64,000 nucleotides of DNA from an uncultured Caulobacter sp. Lineage in GTDB: Bacteria > Pseudomonadota > Alphaproteobacteria > Caulobacterales > Caulobacteraceae. The stretch is taken from assembly GCA_913776195.1 (NCBI GenBank), contig CAJYMH010000031.1, positions 1-64,000 on the forward strand, given 5' to 3'. The notes under the pieces are model-generated. The model worked only from the letters and a program-made list of their open reading frames with translations, did no database searches and was not told where the DNA came from. This document shows, piece after piece, positions 31,908-40,940 of the stretch (the first letter of the stretch is position 1; every line of letters starts with the position of its first letter). The position numbers were made by a program, and so were the translations under genes.

Positions 31908-33437
31908 TCAGGAGGCGAACTTGGCGCGAGCCGGGTCCTGCGTCCAGCCGCCCGCGACGCATCGCGACAGGACCGAACGCATGGCGTCGGCGCTGATCGG
32001 CTTGACCAGGAAATCATCCATGCCGGCGGCCAGGCATTCGCGGCGGTCGTCCTCGAAGGCGTCGGCGGTCAGTGCGACAACCGGCGTGATCACGCCGCGC
32101 GCGCGCAAGATGCGAGTGGCCTCAACGCCGCCCAGATCGGGCATGCGGCGATCCATGAGGATCAGGTCATAGGCTCCGGCGGCCAGGGCGGCGAGCGCCT
32201 CCTGTCCGCTGGCCACGCGGTCCACGCGGCAGCCCTCGCGCTCCAGCAGGGCGCGGGCGAGCAGGGCGTTGATCGGATTATCCTCGGCCAACAGGACCCG
32301 CAGGCCCGGCGCGGCGGCGGCGGCGATCCGTTCGTCCTCGGTGACGCGGCTTTCAGTTTCCGGCTGAGCAGCGCCCTGGAAGGCGGCGCGGGCGGCCAGG
32401 ACCCGGTCGGCCAGAGACGCGCGGCGCAGCGGCTTGATCAGATAACCCAGGAAACCGTCGGCCCGCAGGCGGTCTATCCGGCCCCGCTCCTCGGCGCGCA
32501 GCAGGACCACGCAGGCCCGGTCGGCGGGTGGGCGGAAAGACTTCTTGCCTTCGGACAGGGCGACATCGACCAGGATCACCGCCTCGGTTGGGGCGGCGCG
32601 CAGGACCGAATCTATATCATAGCCCACCACGGCGCGACCGCCGCTGGCGGCCACCTGCCGGGCGGCGGCTTCGCGGACGATGGCGTTGGGCGAGGCCACG
32701 GCGACCGTCATGCCCTTCAGCGCCAGGTCGGTCGGCGCTGCCTGGACGGCGGGCAGGGGCGCCTCAAACCAAAAATCAGCGCCGTTGCCTTCTTCACCCT
32801 CCACGCCGACGACGCCGTCCATGGCGTCGCCCAGGCGGCGGACGATGGCCAGCCCCAGCCCGGTGCCGCCAGGATGGCCGGCGGTTTCAGCCTGGACGAA
32901 GGGCTGGAAGATCTTCTCGCGGGCCGAGGCCGGAACGCCGGGGCCAGTGTCGGAGACGGTGAAGCGCAGGCGATCCTCGCCTACCGTCTCGGCTGACAGC
33001 AGCACGCCGCCGCTGACCGTGAACTTCACGCCGTTGCCGACGAAATTGAGCAGCACCTGACGCAGGCGGCCTTCGTCGGCCATCACCTCGCCGACGTCGG
33101 AAGCGGCGGCCCAGCCGATCTCGATACCCTTCTCATCAGCGCGCGGGCTCATCAGTTCGCAGACCTGGCGCAGCAGGGTCTCCACATGGACCGGGCTTGG
33201 GTGCAATTCGACCCGGCCTTCGCCCAGGCGCGCGAAGTCGAGCAGGTCGTTTACCAGGGACAACAGGTGGTCGCCGCTGTCGCGCAGGGCGGCCACATAG
33301 GACCGCTGTTCGGCTGTCAGGCGCGTGCCCTCCAGCAGGCGGGCGACGCCCAGCACGCCGTTCAGCGGCGTGCGGAATTCGTGGCTCAAGGTGGCCAGTT
33401 GTTCGGGCGTGACGCTCTTGGGCGGGGTGCGGTTCAT
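31908..33437 (-). CDS. shkA: soluble hybrid histidine kinase, HisKA-HATPase-REC(degenerate)-REC, ShkA-like
   Basis: LSHEFRTPLNGVLGVA H-box, no TM/PAS, pseudo-receiver, then canonical receiver VLLAEDNPINALLARALL…LILMDRRMPD…LTADAF…KPI; matches the domain order of Caulobacter ShkA. Confidence 0.7.
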   Translation of the reverse strand: MNRTPPKSVTPEQLATLSHEFRTPLNGVLGVARLLEGTRLTAEQRSYVAALRDSGDHLLSLVNDLLDFARLGEGRVELHPSPVHVETLLRQVCELMSPRADEKGIEIGWAAASDVGEVMADEGRLRQVLLNFVGNGVKFTVSGGVLLSAETVGEDRLRFTVSDTGPGVPASAREKIFQPFVQAETAGHPGGTGLGLAIVRRLGDAMDGVVGVEGEEGNGADFWFEAPLPAVQAAPTDLALKGMTVAVASPNAIVREAAARQVAASGGRAVVGYDIDSVLRAAPTEAVILVDVALSEGKKSFRPPADRACVVLLRAEERGRIDRLRADGFLGYLIKPLRRASLADRVLAARAAFQGAAQPETESRVTEDERIAAAAAPGLRVLLAEDNPINALLARALLEREGCRVDRVASGQEALAALAAGAYDLILMDRRMPDLGGVEATRILRARGVITPVVALTADAFEDDRRECLAAGMDDFLVKPISADAMRSVLSRCVAGGWTQDPARAKFAS

Positions 33438-33592
33438 CGGGACACCCTAACTCCGGGCGTCTTAACGGGCCGTATTGGCCAAGCTTGTTTCAGAATGTCG
33501 CAGGCGGCCCGTCCCAAAAATTACAGAACGTTGTTTTGGAAGCGTGACCGCCGGGCTGTAAGCACCACGCGAAATCAAGTGGAGACCTGAAC

Positions 33593-34036
33593 ATGAAAAT
33601 GTTGCTGGCCGCGACCGCGGGCCTTGTTTCGATGACAGGCGCGGCTGTGGCCGCAGCGCCGGAAAAGGCCGATCCCGCCGTACTGGCGCCGTTGCAAAGC
33701 TATCTGGAGGGCCATCGTATCGGCAGCCGCGAAGCCTTCGAGCGCGCTTTCCATCCGCAGGCGGAGCTGTTCGGCATCCGCAACGGCCAGGTCTTCCGTG
33801 AGACGGCCGCCGCCTATGCGGTGCGGGCCGGCACCGGCCGCGCCTCGGCGGACGAGGCTCAGCGCAAGCGCTGGATCGAGAGCGTCGATGTGGTCGGCGG
33901 CGCCGGCGTGGCCAAGATCGTCCTCGACTACCCCACGGTCCGCTACACGGATTATATGTTCCTGCTGCAGGTCGACGGCCGTTGGGTGATCGTCAACAAG
34001 ACCTTCATGGGCCAAGCCAAAAGTCCCACAAAATAG
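33593..34036 (+). CDS. NTF2-like/lumazine-binding family secreted protein
   Basis: Signal peptide plus FHPQAELFGIRNGQVFRETAAAYAV and DYMFLLQVDGRWVIVNKTF. Confidence 0.8.
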   Translation: MKMLLAATAGLVSMTGAAVAAAPEKADPAVLAPLQSYLEGHRIGSREAFERAFHPQAELFGIRNGQVFRETAAAYAVRAGTGRASADEAQRKRWIESVDVVGGAGVAKIVLDYPTVRYTDYMFLLQVDGRWVIVNKTFMGQAKSPTK

Positions 34037-34212
34037 CCGTTAGGCGTGGGTTCCAGAACGCTCACGCGCCGATGGGCGACAGCCCAATGAGGCCCTGAAA
34101 CTTATCCACAGGTGATGCCGGCCGCTCGGGTCGGATCGAGAACGTAGGGTGAACCAAGAAAGAAAATGAAGTGGATCAGTCATCTAGCCGTCACACTTAA
34201 ACTCGGCGCAGC

Positions 34213-34548
34213 TTAGCTCTGCTGGAAGTCGCCGGCCCCCTGGCTGCTGGGCGGAAGCCCGACGAGGCCCATGAATACGGGATCACCCGCGTCCTGAAGG
34301 ACGAAGGCGTCGCCGCCCCATTCGAACACAGCCCCCGGCGTCGAGGGCCAGCCCTGGGCGACGAGATTGAGCAGGTCGCCCCAGGGCAAGGACGCGCCGT
34401 CCGACCCCGCCTTCATGATCAGGTCGCCGATCCTCAGGAAGGCGACGCCGGGCGAGGCCTTCATGGAAATTAGATCACCCACGCTAAGGGAGGCGGCGGC
34501 CCCGCTAGCCTCCATGGTGATCGGCCAAAACTTCGCGAAATCGAACAT
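34213..34548 (-). CDS. hypothetical protein with 17-aa GDL tandem repeats
   Basis: Internal repeats ITMEASGAAASLSVGDL / ISMKASPGVAFLRIGDL / IMKAGSDGASLPWGDL. Confidence 0.6.
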   Translation of the reverse strand: MFDFAKFWPITMEASGAAASLSVGDLISMKASPGVAFLRIGDLIMKAGSDGASLPWGDLLNLVAQGWPSTPGAVFEWGGDAFVLQDAGDPVFMGLVGLPPSSQGAGDFQQS

Positions 34549-34620
34549 CGACGGTTCGCCCCCGAAAAGAAGGCGACATTAGCCTTCATATGCGAAGTCT
34601 ATATAGCGTAACGCTGTTCG

Positions 34621-35565
34621 TCAAACCGCCAGCGCTTCAATCCGCTCGAACAGGGCCGCCGTGGCGTCGATCCCGGTGAAGCGCTTCAGCTGTTGCGCGC
34701 CGGTGGGGGAGGTGACGTTGATCTCGGTCATGTAGTCGCCGATCACGTCGATGCCGACGAACAGCAGGCCGCGCGCCTTCAGCTCCGGCCCGATGATGGC
34801 GCACAGCTCCTTGTCGCGGGCGGTGAGCTCGAACGGATGGGCCGTGCCGCCGCGGGCGAGGTTGGAGCGCACCTGCCCCTCGGCCGGGACGCGGTTGATG
34901 CCGCCCACCGGCTCGCCGTCGATCAGCAGGATACGCTTGTCGCCCTTGCTGACGGCTGGGACGAACTTCTGCACCACCACCTGATCGCGGCTGGCCATGC
35001 CGTGCAGTTCTAGCATGGCGTCCAGATTAGGATCTTCCGGTTTCAGCCGCACGACGCCCAGACCGCCCAGGCCGTGCAGCGGCTTCAGCACCACGTCGCC
35101 GTGGCGGGCGCGGAAGTCGTAGATCGCCTCGCGGTCGCCGGTGATCAGGGTCGGCGGCTGCACCCCCGGGAAGCCGGTGACGAACAATTTTTCCGGGGCG
35201 TTGCGCACCTCGGCCGGATTGTTGACCACCAGGGTCTTGGGGTGCACCCGCTCCAGAAGGTGGGTGGCGGTGATGTAGTGCATATCGAAGGGCGGGTCCT
35301 GGCGCATCAGGATCACGTCCACGTCATCGGCCAGATCCAGAACCTCCACTGGGCCCAGGGTCGCGTGGTCGCCTTGGATCGCCCGGATCCCCAGCTTGTG
35401 GGCGCGGGCGAACACCCGACCGTCTTCTAGGCTCAGCTTGTCAGGGGTGTAGAACCATAGCGAGTGGCCGCGCTCTTGCGCCGTCAACATCATCAGGAAG
35501 GTGGTGTCGGACTGGATGTTGACCCCTTGGATGGGGTCCATCTGGACGGCGACGCGCAGGGACAT
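34621..35565 (-). CDS. gshB: glutathione synthetase
   Basis: [45 protein letters not shown]…. Confidence 0.96.
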   Translation of the reverse strand: MSLRVAVQMDPIQGVNIQSDTTFLMMLTAQERGHSLWFYTPDKLSLEDGRVFARAHKLGIRAIQGDHATLGPVEVLDLADDVDVILMRQDPPFDMHYITATHLLERVHPKTLVVNNPAEVRNAPEKLFVTGFPGVQPPTLITGDREAIYDFRARHGDVVLKPLHGLGGLGVVRLKPEDPNLDAMLELHGMASRDQVVVQKFVPAVSKGDKRILLIDGEPVGGINRVPAEGQVRSNLARGGTAHPFELTARDKELCAIIGPELKARGLLFVGIDVIGDYMTEINVTSPTGAQQLKRFTGIDATAALFERIEALAV

Positions 35566-35619
35566 GACGGCTCCTAAATCGACCTTGGCCGATCAGATAG
35601 GCGTTGCCGTCGCAAAAGC

Positions 35620-36435
35620 CTAGTTCAGCCGCATCCGGACGCGTTCGCGCTGGGCGCGGGCGGCGATGGCCGCGCCTCCATCCAGGAACTGAGCTTGGGC
35701 CAGGGCCTGCAGCGCCCCGGCCAGGGCGCCCTGGCCCTCGCGCGCGGTGGCCACGTCCAGCCACGGACGGTGGTCGGTGGGGTCGAGCAGGGCGCGGCGC
35801 AGGGCCGAGCGCTCGGCCCGGGCCCAGTCACCGGCCGCCTGGGCCCGGGCGAAGATGTTGTTCTGCAGGCGGATCAGTACGCTGCGGTCCGGCGCGGGCG
35901 CCATCAGCACGTCCAGCTTGGCCGCCACGTCGGGGGTCAGGCCGGTGCGCAGGGCGCGTCGGGTCAATTCCGACGGCAGGACCACGCGCCCCTCGCTGAA
36001 GGGATCGAGGGCCAGGGGCCCCTCTTCGGTCTCGATGCGCAGCAGGAAGTGACCGGGAAAATCGACGCCCTGAAGGTTCAGCCCTGTCTTTCGGGCGGCG
36101 TGCAGATAGAAGATCCCCAGCGCTACCGGCAGGCCCTTGCGCCGATCGGCCACCGAGATGATGTCAGCGTTATCTGGGTGGTCGTAAGTGATCAGGTCGC
36201 CCGACAGGCGAAGGTCGCCAGACAGGGCCTCAGCGATCGCCTCCTCGGGACTTTCGCGCTCCAGGCGGACGCGGACGCGGGCCACCGCCTCGTCGGCCAG
36301 GTTGCGGGCGAGCTGCGCATCGCGGGACGGATCATCATGTACGGCGCAGGCGAGCGCCGCCTCGAACAACGGAAAGTCCGCGTCCCCAGCGCGCCCGGCG
36401 GCGCTCAGCAGCTCTTCCGCTTCTAGGCGGTCCAA
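35620..36435 (-). CDS. SirB1-type transglutaminase-like protein
   Basis: LPVALGIFYLHAARKTGLNLQGVDFPGHFLLRIE. Confidence 0.88.
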   Translation of the reverse strand: MDRLEAEELLSAAGRAGDADFPLFEAALACAVHDDPSRDAQLARNLADEAVARVRVRLERESPEEAIAEALSGDLRLSGDLITYDHPDNADIISVADRRKGLPVALGIFYLHAARKTGLNLQGVDFPGHFLLRIETEEGPLALDPFSEGRVVLPSELTRRALRTGLTPDVAAKLDVLMAPAPDRSVLIRLQNNIFARAQAAGDWARAERSALRRALLDPTDHRPWLDVATAREGQGALAGALQALAQAQFLDGGAAIAARAQRERVRMRLN

Positions 36436-36439
36436 GGCG

Positions 36440-36686
36440 ATCCCTTCCGGTCGACTCTGAAGCGCCGACCCAAGCGTCGGGAATATGACGTGGTGCGCGC
36501 CTGGGGGCGAGCGCGATCAAATCGAGACGCACTGCGACGTTTCGCAGCGACGGCCGCAGTGCGGCTATGTGAGCGCGCCGCGCGGCGAAGGCGTTCCCGC
36601 TCGTCGAAGCGATCCGCCGCCAGAGCCTCGCCCCGACGGCCGGAAAGCCGCGCGGCCGCGCCGCGTGCGCAGCGGACCTGGCTCAT
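36440..36686 (-). pseudogene. yraN: yraN (UPF0102 endonuclease-like) remnant: N- and C-terminal ends present in different frames, core missing
   Basis: Frame A: MSQVRCARGAAARLSGRRGEALAA; frame B: RRIASTSGNAFAARRAHIAALRPSLRNVAVRLDLIALAPRRAPRHIPDAW; no GEID/VEVK core in any reverse frame. Confidence 0.75.
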
Positions 36687-36688
36687 CC

Positions 36689-37570
36689 TCAGGCGCCCTT
36701 CAGGTCCAGGGCGCGACGATAGAGCTCGCGGCGGGGCAGGCCCAGGGCCTTGGCCACTTCCGATGCGGCGTCGGCGGGCCCCATGCGGGTCAGGGCCTCG
36801 GCCAGAGCCGCGTCGGCGTCCTCGGCCGTTGCGGCCTTCTCCTCGCCCGGTCCGACCAGGATGACGATCTCGCCCTTGGGGTTGTCCAGCTTGGGGTCGG
36901 CGGCCAGGTCGGCCAGGGTCCCTCGGATGCAGGTCTCGTGCAGCTTGGTGATCTCGCGGGCGACGGCCGCCTGACGGTCGCCGCCGAAAACGGCCGCCAT
37001 GTCGGCCAGGCTGTCAGCCAGGCGCGGGCCGCTTTCGTAGAAGATCAAGGTGGCGCGCACCGCCGCGAACTCGCTCAGGAAGGTGCGCCGCGCCGCGCTC
37101 TTGGGCGGAGCGAAGCCCACGAACATGAAGCGGTCGGTGGGCAGCCCCCCCAGGGTCAGGGCCGCCAGGGCCGCCGAGGCGCCGGGGATCGGGTAGACGG
37201 TGAAGCCCGCCGCCACCACTTCCTTGACCAGCCGGTAGCCGGGATCCGAGACCAGCGGGGTGCCGGCGTCGGAGACCAGGGCCACCCGGCCTCCGCCTTC
37301 CAGGGCCGCCATCACCTTCGGCCGCGCTCGTTCGGCGGCGTGCTCGTCATAGCGCTCCATGCGCTTGGACAGGTTGTAGGCCGACAGCAGCTTGCCGGTG
37401 ACCCGGGTGTCCTCAGCCAGCACCAGGTCAGCGGCGTTCAGCACGTCCAGCGCCCGCAGGGTGATGTCGCGCAGATTGCCGATCGGCGTGGCGACCACAT
37501 AGAGGCCGGGCGCGAGCGGGGCGGTCGACAGGGCGGGCGGGGGCGGGTGCTGGGCCATCGACCCTCGCAT
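36689..37570 (-). CDS. rsmI: 16S rRNA (cytidine1402-2'-O)-methyltransferase RsmI
   Basis: GLYVVATPIGNLRDITLRALDVLNAADLVLAEDTRVTGKLL. Confidence 0.95.
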   Translation of the reverse strand: MRGSMAQHPPPPALSTAPLAPGLYVVATPIGNLRDITLRALDVLNAADLVLAEDTRVTGKLLSAYNLSKRMERYDEHAAERARPKVMAALEGGGRVALVSDAGTPLVSDPGYRLVKEVVAAGFTVYPIPGASAALAALTLGGLPTDRFMFVGFAPPKSAARRTFLSEFAAVRATLIFYESGPRLADSLADMAAVFGGDRQAAVAREITKLHETCIRGTLADLAADPKLDNPKGEIVILVGPGEEKAATAEDADAALAEALTRMGPADAASEVAKALGLPRRELYRRALDLKGA

Positions 37571-37596
37571 AACAGGTTACGCCGCCGGGACGAAAG

Positions 37597-38739
37597 TCAG
37601 ACGATCAGGGCGGCGGTGAGGGAGTCCAGCACCAGCCGACCCTGGCGGGTGGCGCGCAGGCGCTCGCGGTCAGGGACCAGCAGTCCTTCCGCCGCCAGGT
37701 GGGCGATCTTGGGGTCGTCCGGCGTCAAGCCGAGGGCGGCGATCTCTTCGAAACCGACCCCGGCGTCGATGCGCAGGCCCATCAGAAGGCGTTCTTCCGC
37801 CGCCTCGACGGCGGTGAGCGCCTCGCGCTCGAACCCCGTCCCTTCGGCGGTCACCCGGGCGATGTAGTCGCTGATCCGGCGCTCGGCGGCGGTGGCCGCG
37901 CGCCCGCCGGCGCCGGTCAGGCGGCCATGGGCCCCGGGACCGACCCCGGCGTAGTCGTAGCCTCGCCAGTAGGCGAGATTGTGCCGTGACCGCGCCGCCT
38001 CGCCCCTCGCGTGGTTGGACACCTCGTAAGCGTTGAAGCCGGCGTCTTCCAGCACCGCCTGGGTGGTCTCGAACAGGGTGGCGGCGAGGTCTTCGTCCGG
38101 CGGGGTGAAACGGCCGCGCCCCACGGCGCGGTCGAAGGCGGTGCCGGCCTCGATGGTCAGCTGATAGGGCGAGACGTGCTCCGGCCCGAAATCCAGGGCC
38201 TCGCGAAGCTCCGCCGCCCAGCCGTCCGGCGTCTGGCCGGGGCGGGCGTAGATCATGTCCATGGACAGGCGCGGGAAGGTCGCCGCCGCCTTTCGCGCCG
38301 CCCGGCGTGCGGTGTCGGCGTCGTGGTTTCGGCCGAGGAATGTCAGGGACGCGTCGTCCAAGGCCTGCACGCCCAGGGACAGCCGCGTCACTCCCGCCGC
38401 GGCGAAGGCCTCGAACCGGTCGGCTTCGGCGTCGGTGGGATTAGCCTCCAGGCTGATCTCCAGATCAGACTCGGCGTCCCACAGGCGTCGCGCGGTCTCG
38501 ATCACCCGCGCGGCCGCCGCCGGGTCCATCAATGAGGGGGTGCCGCCGCCCAGGAAGATCGAGGTCAGGCGGCGCGGCCCGGTCAGGGCGCGCCAGCCTT
38601 TCAGGTCGTCGATGATCGCCGCCGCCAGGGCCGCCTGTTCGTCCGTCCGCCCACGATCGCGCACGACGTTGAAGTCGCAATAGGGGCAGACCTTCGCGCA
38701 GTACGGCCAATGGACATAGACGGCGAGCGGCAGGGTCAA
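37597..38739 (-). CDS. hemW: HemW-type radical SAM protein (oxygen-independent coproporphyrinogen III oxidase-like)
   Basis: YVHWPYCAKVCPYCDFN and FLGGGTPSL. Confidence 0.93.
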   Translation of the reverse strand: MTLPLAVYVHWPYCAKVCPYCDFNVVRDRGRTDEQAALAAAIIDDLKGWRALTGPRRLTSIFLGGGTPSLMDPAAAARVIETARRLWDAESDLEISLEANPTDAEADRFEAFAAAGVTRLSLGVQALDDASLTFLGRNHDADTARRAARKAAATFPRLSMDMIYARPGQTPDGWAAELREALDFGPEHVSPYQLTIEAGTAFDRAVGRGRFTPPDEDLAATLFETTQAVLEDAGFNAYEVSNHARGEAARSRHNLAYWRGYDYAGVGPGAHGRLTGAGGRAATAAERRISDYIARVTAEGTGFEREALTAVEAAEERLLMGLRIDAGVGFEEIAALGLTPDDPKIAHLAAEGLLVPDRERLRATRQGRLVLDSLTAALIV

Positions 38740-39338
38740 AACAGGGCGGCTTTCAGCTTCTCGAAGGCGCGGGTGCGGTGGCTGAGGGCGTCCTTGGCCG
38801 CCTGCTCCATCTCGCCGAAGGTCTGGTCGCAGCCCTCCGGGATGAAGATGGGATCATAGCCGAAGCCCTTGTCGCCGCGGGGCGGGAAGACCAGCGTCCC
38901 GTCGACGCGGCCCTCGACCACCACGGCCGGACCGCCGTCGGGCCAGCAGACGGCCAGGGCGCTGGTGAACCAGGCGCTGCGGTCCTGCGACCCGGTCTCC
39001 TCGATCCGCTCCTCGACCTTCTTCATGGCCATGGCGAAGTCCTTCTCCGGTCCCGCCCAGCGGGCGGAGAAGATGCCCGGCGCACCGTCCAGGGCGGTGA
39101 CCGAGACGCCGGAATCGTCGGCGATGGCGATCATGCCGGACAGCTCGGCCGCATGCCGCGCCTTGAGCAGGGCGTTGCCCACGAAGGTGCTTTCCGTCTC
39201 GTCCGGTTCGGGCAGGTTCAGCGACCCGGCGGTGACGATTTCGAAGCGCCCTTCCAGAAGGGCTGCCAGCTCCTTGGCTTTTCCTGGGTTGTGCGTGGCG
39301 GCCACGATCTTAAGTCCGGGGGCGAGGGTCAGAGCCAT
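38736..39338 (-). CDS. rdgB: non-canonical purine NTP pyrophosphatase RdgB/HAM1
   Basis: IVAATHNPGKAKELAALL and DDSGVSVTALDGAPGIFSARWAG. Confidence 0.95.
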   Translation of the reverse strand: MALTLAPGLKIVAATHNPGKAKELAALLEGRFEIVTAGSLNLPEPDETESTFVGNALLKARHAAELSGMIAIADDSGVSVTALDGAPGIFSARWAGPEKDFAMAMKKVEERIEETGSQDRSAWFTSALAVCWPDGGPAVVVEGRVDGTLVFPPRGDKGFGYDPIFIPEGCDQTFGEMEQAAKDALSHRTRAFEKLKAALF

Positions 39339-39361
39339 GGCCGTCTCCTAGGGTTCATCCG

Positions 39362-39949
39362 ATGCAGCTGCTCTACTCGCCCACCTCGCCCTTCGCCCGC
39401 AAGGTGCGTGTGGCCATGATCGAGCTTGGACTGGAGGATCGCATCCAGCTGGCGGCGGTCGATCCCTGGACCGACGAGACCCTGCGAGGCCAAAATCCCC
39501 TGTCGAAGGTGCCGACCCTGGTCACCGGCGAAGGTGAGATCATCTTCGACAGCCGGGTGATTTGCGAGCATCTGGATGTCCTGGCCGGCGGCGGCCTGTT
39601 CCCGGCCAATGGCCCTGAGCGCTGGCGCGCTCTGACCGCCCAGGCCCTGGCCGACGGCATCGGCGACGCGGCCCTGCGGGTGGTTGGCCAGGAAAAGCGT
39701 CCGCTCGCGGATCAGCACGCCGACCAGATCGCCCGTCAGCGCGCGGCCATTCTCGCCGCCCTCGACAGCCTGGAGGACGACGCGTTCGACGGCCAGTTCC
39801 AGATCGGCGAGATCGCCGTGGCGGCCCAGCTCGGCTATCTCGACTTCCGCAAGGTGCTCGACTGGCGCGAAGGTCGTCCGCATCTGACCGCCTGGTACGA
39901 GACGATCAGCGAGCGCCCTTCCATGAGGGCGTCCCAACCTCGCGAGTGA
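39362..39949 (+). CDS. glutathione S-transferase family protein
   Basis: MQLLYSPTSPFARKVRVAMIELGLEDRIQL…NPLSKVPTL…IFDSRVICEHL. Confidence 0.92.
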   Translation: MQLLYSPTSPFARKVRVAMIELGLEDRIQLAAVDPWTDETLRGQNPLSKVPTLVTGEGEIIFDSRVICEHLDVLAGGGLFPANGPERWRALTAQALADGIGDAALRVVGQEKRPLADQHADQIARQRAAILAALDSLEDDAFDGQFQIGEIAVAAQLGYLDFRKVLDWREGRPHLTAWYETISERPSMRASQPRE

Positions 39950-40055
39950 ATGCTGCAGTGCATTACAAACGATTCATTTCATTGCAAAGGTTTAATATCG
40001 TTTTTCGATATGACCCTTGATCGCTAAACGGCGAAATCCTAAGTAGCGCTTCAGA

Positions 40056-40097
40056 CGACGAGGCCATCGCGGCCTCATCGGAGCGGGACCGTCCCGC
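40056..40097 (+). promoter_or_regulatory. two consecutive leader hairpins upstream of the 38-aa ORF
   Basis: GAGGCC/GGCCTC (40060-40076) and GCGGGA/TCCCGC (40083-40097). Confidence 0.5.
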
Positions 40098-40127
40098 CCC
40101 ATGTTGCACCGCAAAAGGATAACTTAA

Positions 40128-40244
40128 ATGACCGCCTCTCGCTTCATGAACACCCTCGACCGCCTCTCCATGACGGCTCTCACCGCCGTCCTGCTGTCGA
40201 GCCTCCCGCTGTCGGCCGCCATGTTCCTGGTCCGCTCGATCTAG
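40128..40244 (+). CDS. 38-aa putative single-TM small protein
   Basis: MTASRFMNTLDRLSMTALTAVLLSSLPLSAAMFLVRSI; AAGGA Shine-Dalgarno ~9 nt upstream; not in the supplied ORF track. Confidence 0.6.
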   Translation: MTASRFMNTLDRLSMTALTAVLLSSLPLSAAMFLVRSI

Positions 40245-40382
40245 CGGCCGTCGTCGGCGGCTTCCAAGGCTCGCCGACGCAAGGCATTCTCGCCGTCCGC
40301 CCTGGCCTCGACCTTCCGGTCAGCCGGGCGCGGCGGGTTCCGGGGCGGAACCCCGGACGATCGACGCAAGGGGAATTGAGGC

Positions 40383-40916
40383 ATGCGCGCCTTGGGGCCG
40401 GGCTCGGTATCGAGCTTTCTGAAGATCATCCTCGACGTCGTCTATTTCGCGCTCTGGGCCGGCGTGGCCCTGCTTTCGCTTTGCGCCCTCGGGGCGTTGC
40501 TGCTCAGCTTCAATCCTGAACTTCTCAAGGGCATCCACATCAGCGGCGACGACGGCCGCGAGGTGACCGCCAAGGGGCCGCTGCTGGCCGGCGTCCTGGC
40601 CGCCGCCGCCCTCTATCTGGGCGGGGTGCTGATCATCGTCGGCCGTCTGCGCCGCATTTTCGTCACCCTGACCGCCGGCGACCCCTTCCATCCCGACAAT
40701 GTGCGCCGCCTACGGGTCGTGGGTCTGGTGCTGGGCGGGCTGGAGCTTGGTCGTTACGCCTTCTGGGGCTTGGCTGCGTGGCTGGCCCCCGGCTCCAACC
40801 GCATCGACGGAGGCGTCAACCTTACCGCCTGGTTCTCGGTGCTGGTGGTGCTGGTGCTGGCCGAAATCTTCCGCGAGGGCGCCCGCCTTCGCCGCGAAGC
40901 TGAACTGACCATTTAG
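40383..40916 (+). CDS. DUF2975 domain membrane protein
   Basis: Multi-TM protein with …RLRRIFVTLTAGDPFHPDNVRRLRVVGLVLGGLELGRYAFWG. Confidence 0.85.
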   Translation: MRALGPGSVSSFLKIILDVVYFALWAGVALLSLCALGALLLSFNPELLKGIHISGDDGREVTAKGPLLAGVLAAAALYLGGVLIIVGRLRRIFVTLTAGDPFHPDNVRRLRVVGLVLGGLELGRYAFWGLAAWLAPGSNRIDGGVNLTAWFSVLVVLVLAEIFREGARLRREAELTI

Positions 40917-40940
40917 AGTTTTCAGGCAGAGCCTCGCCCC

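Noticed and set aside
34150-34216. 16-codon ORF MKWISHLAVTLKLGAA before the GDL-repeat gene
   Set aside because: Too short and no Shine-Dalgarno.
36485-37867. 460-aa plus-strand ORF opposite rsmI/hemW
   Set aside because: Shadow ORF; Gln/Arg/Gly-rich with no recognisable family, while rsmI is clear on the minus strand.
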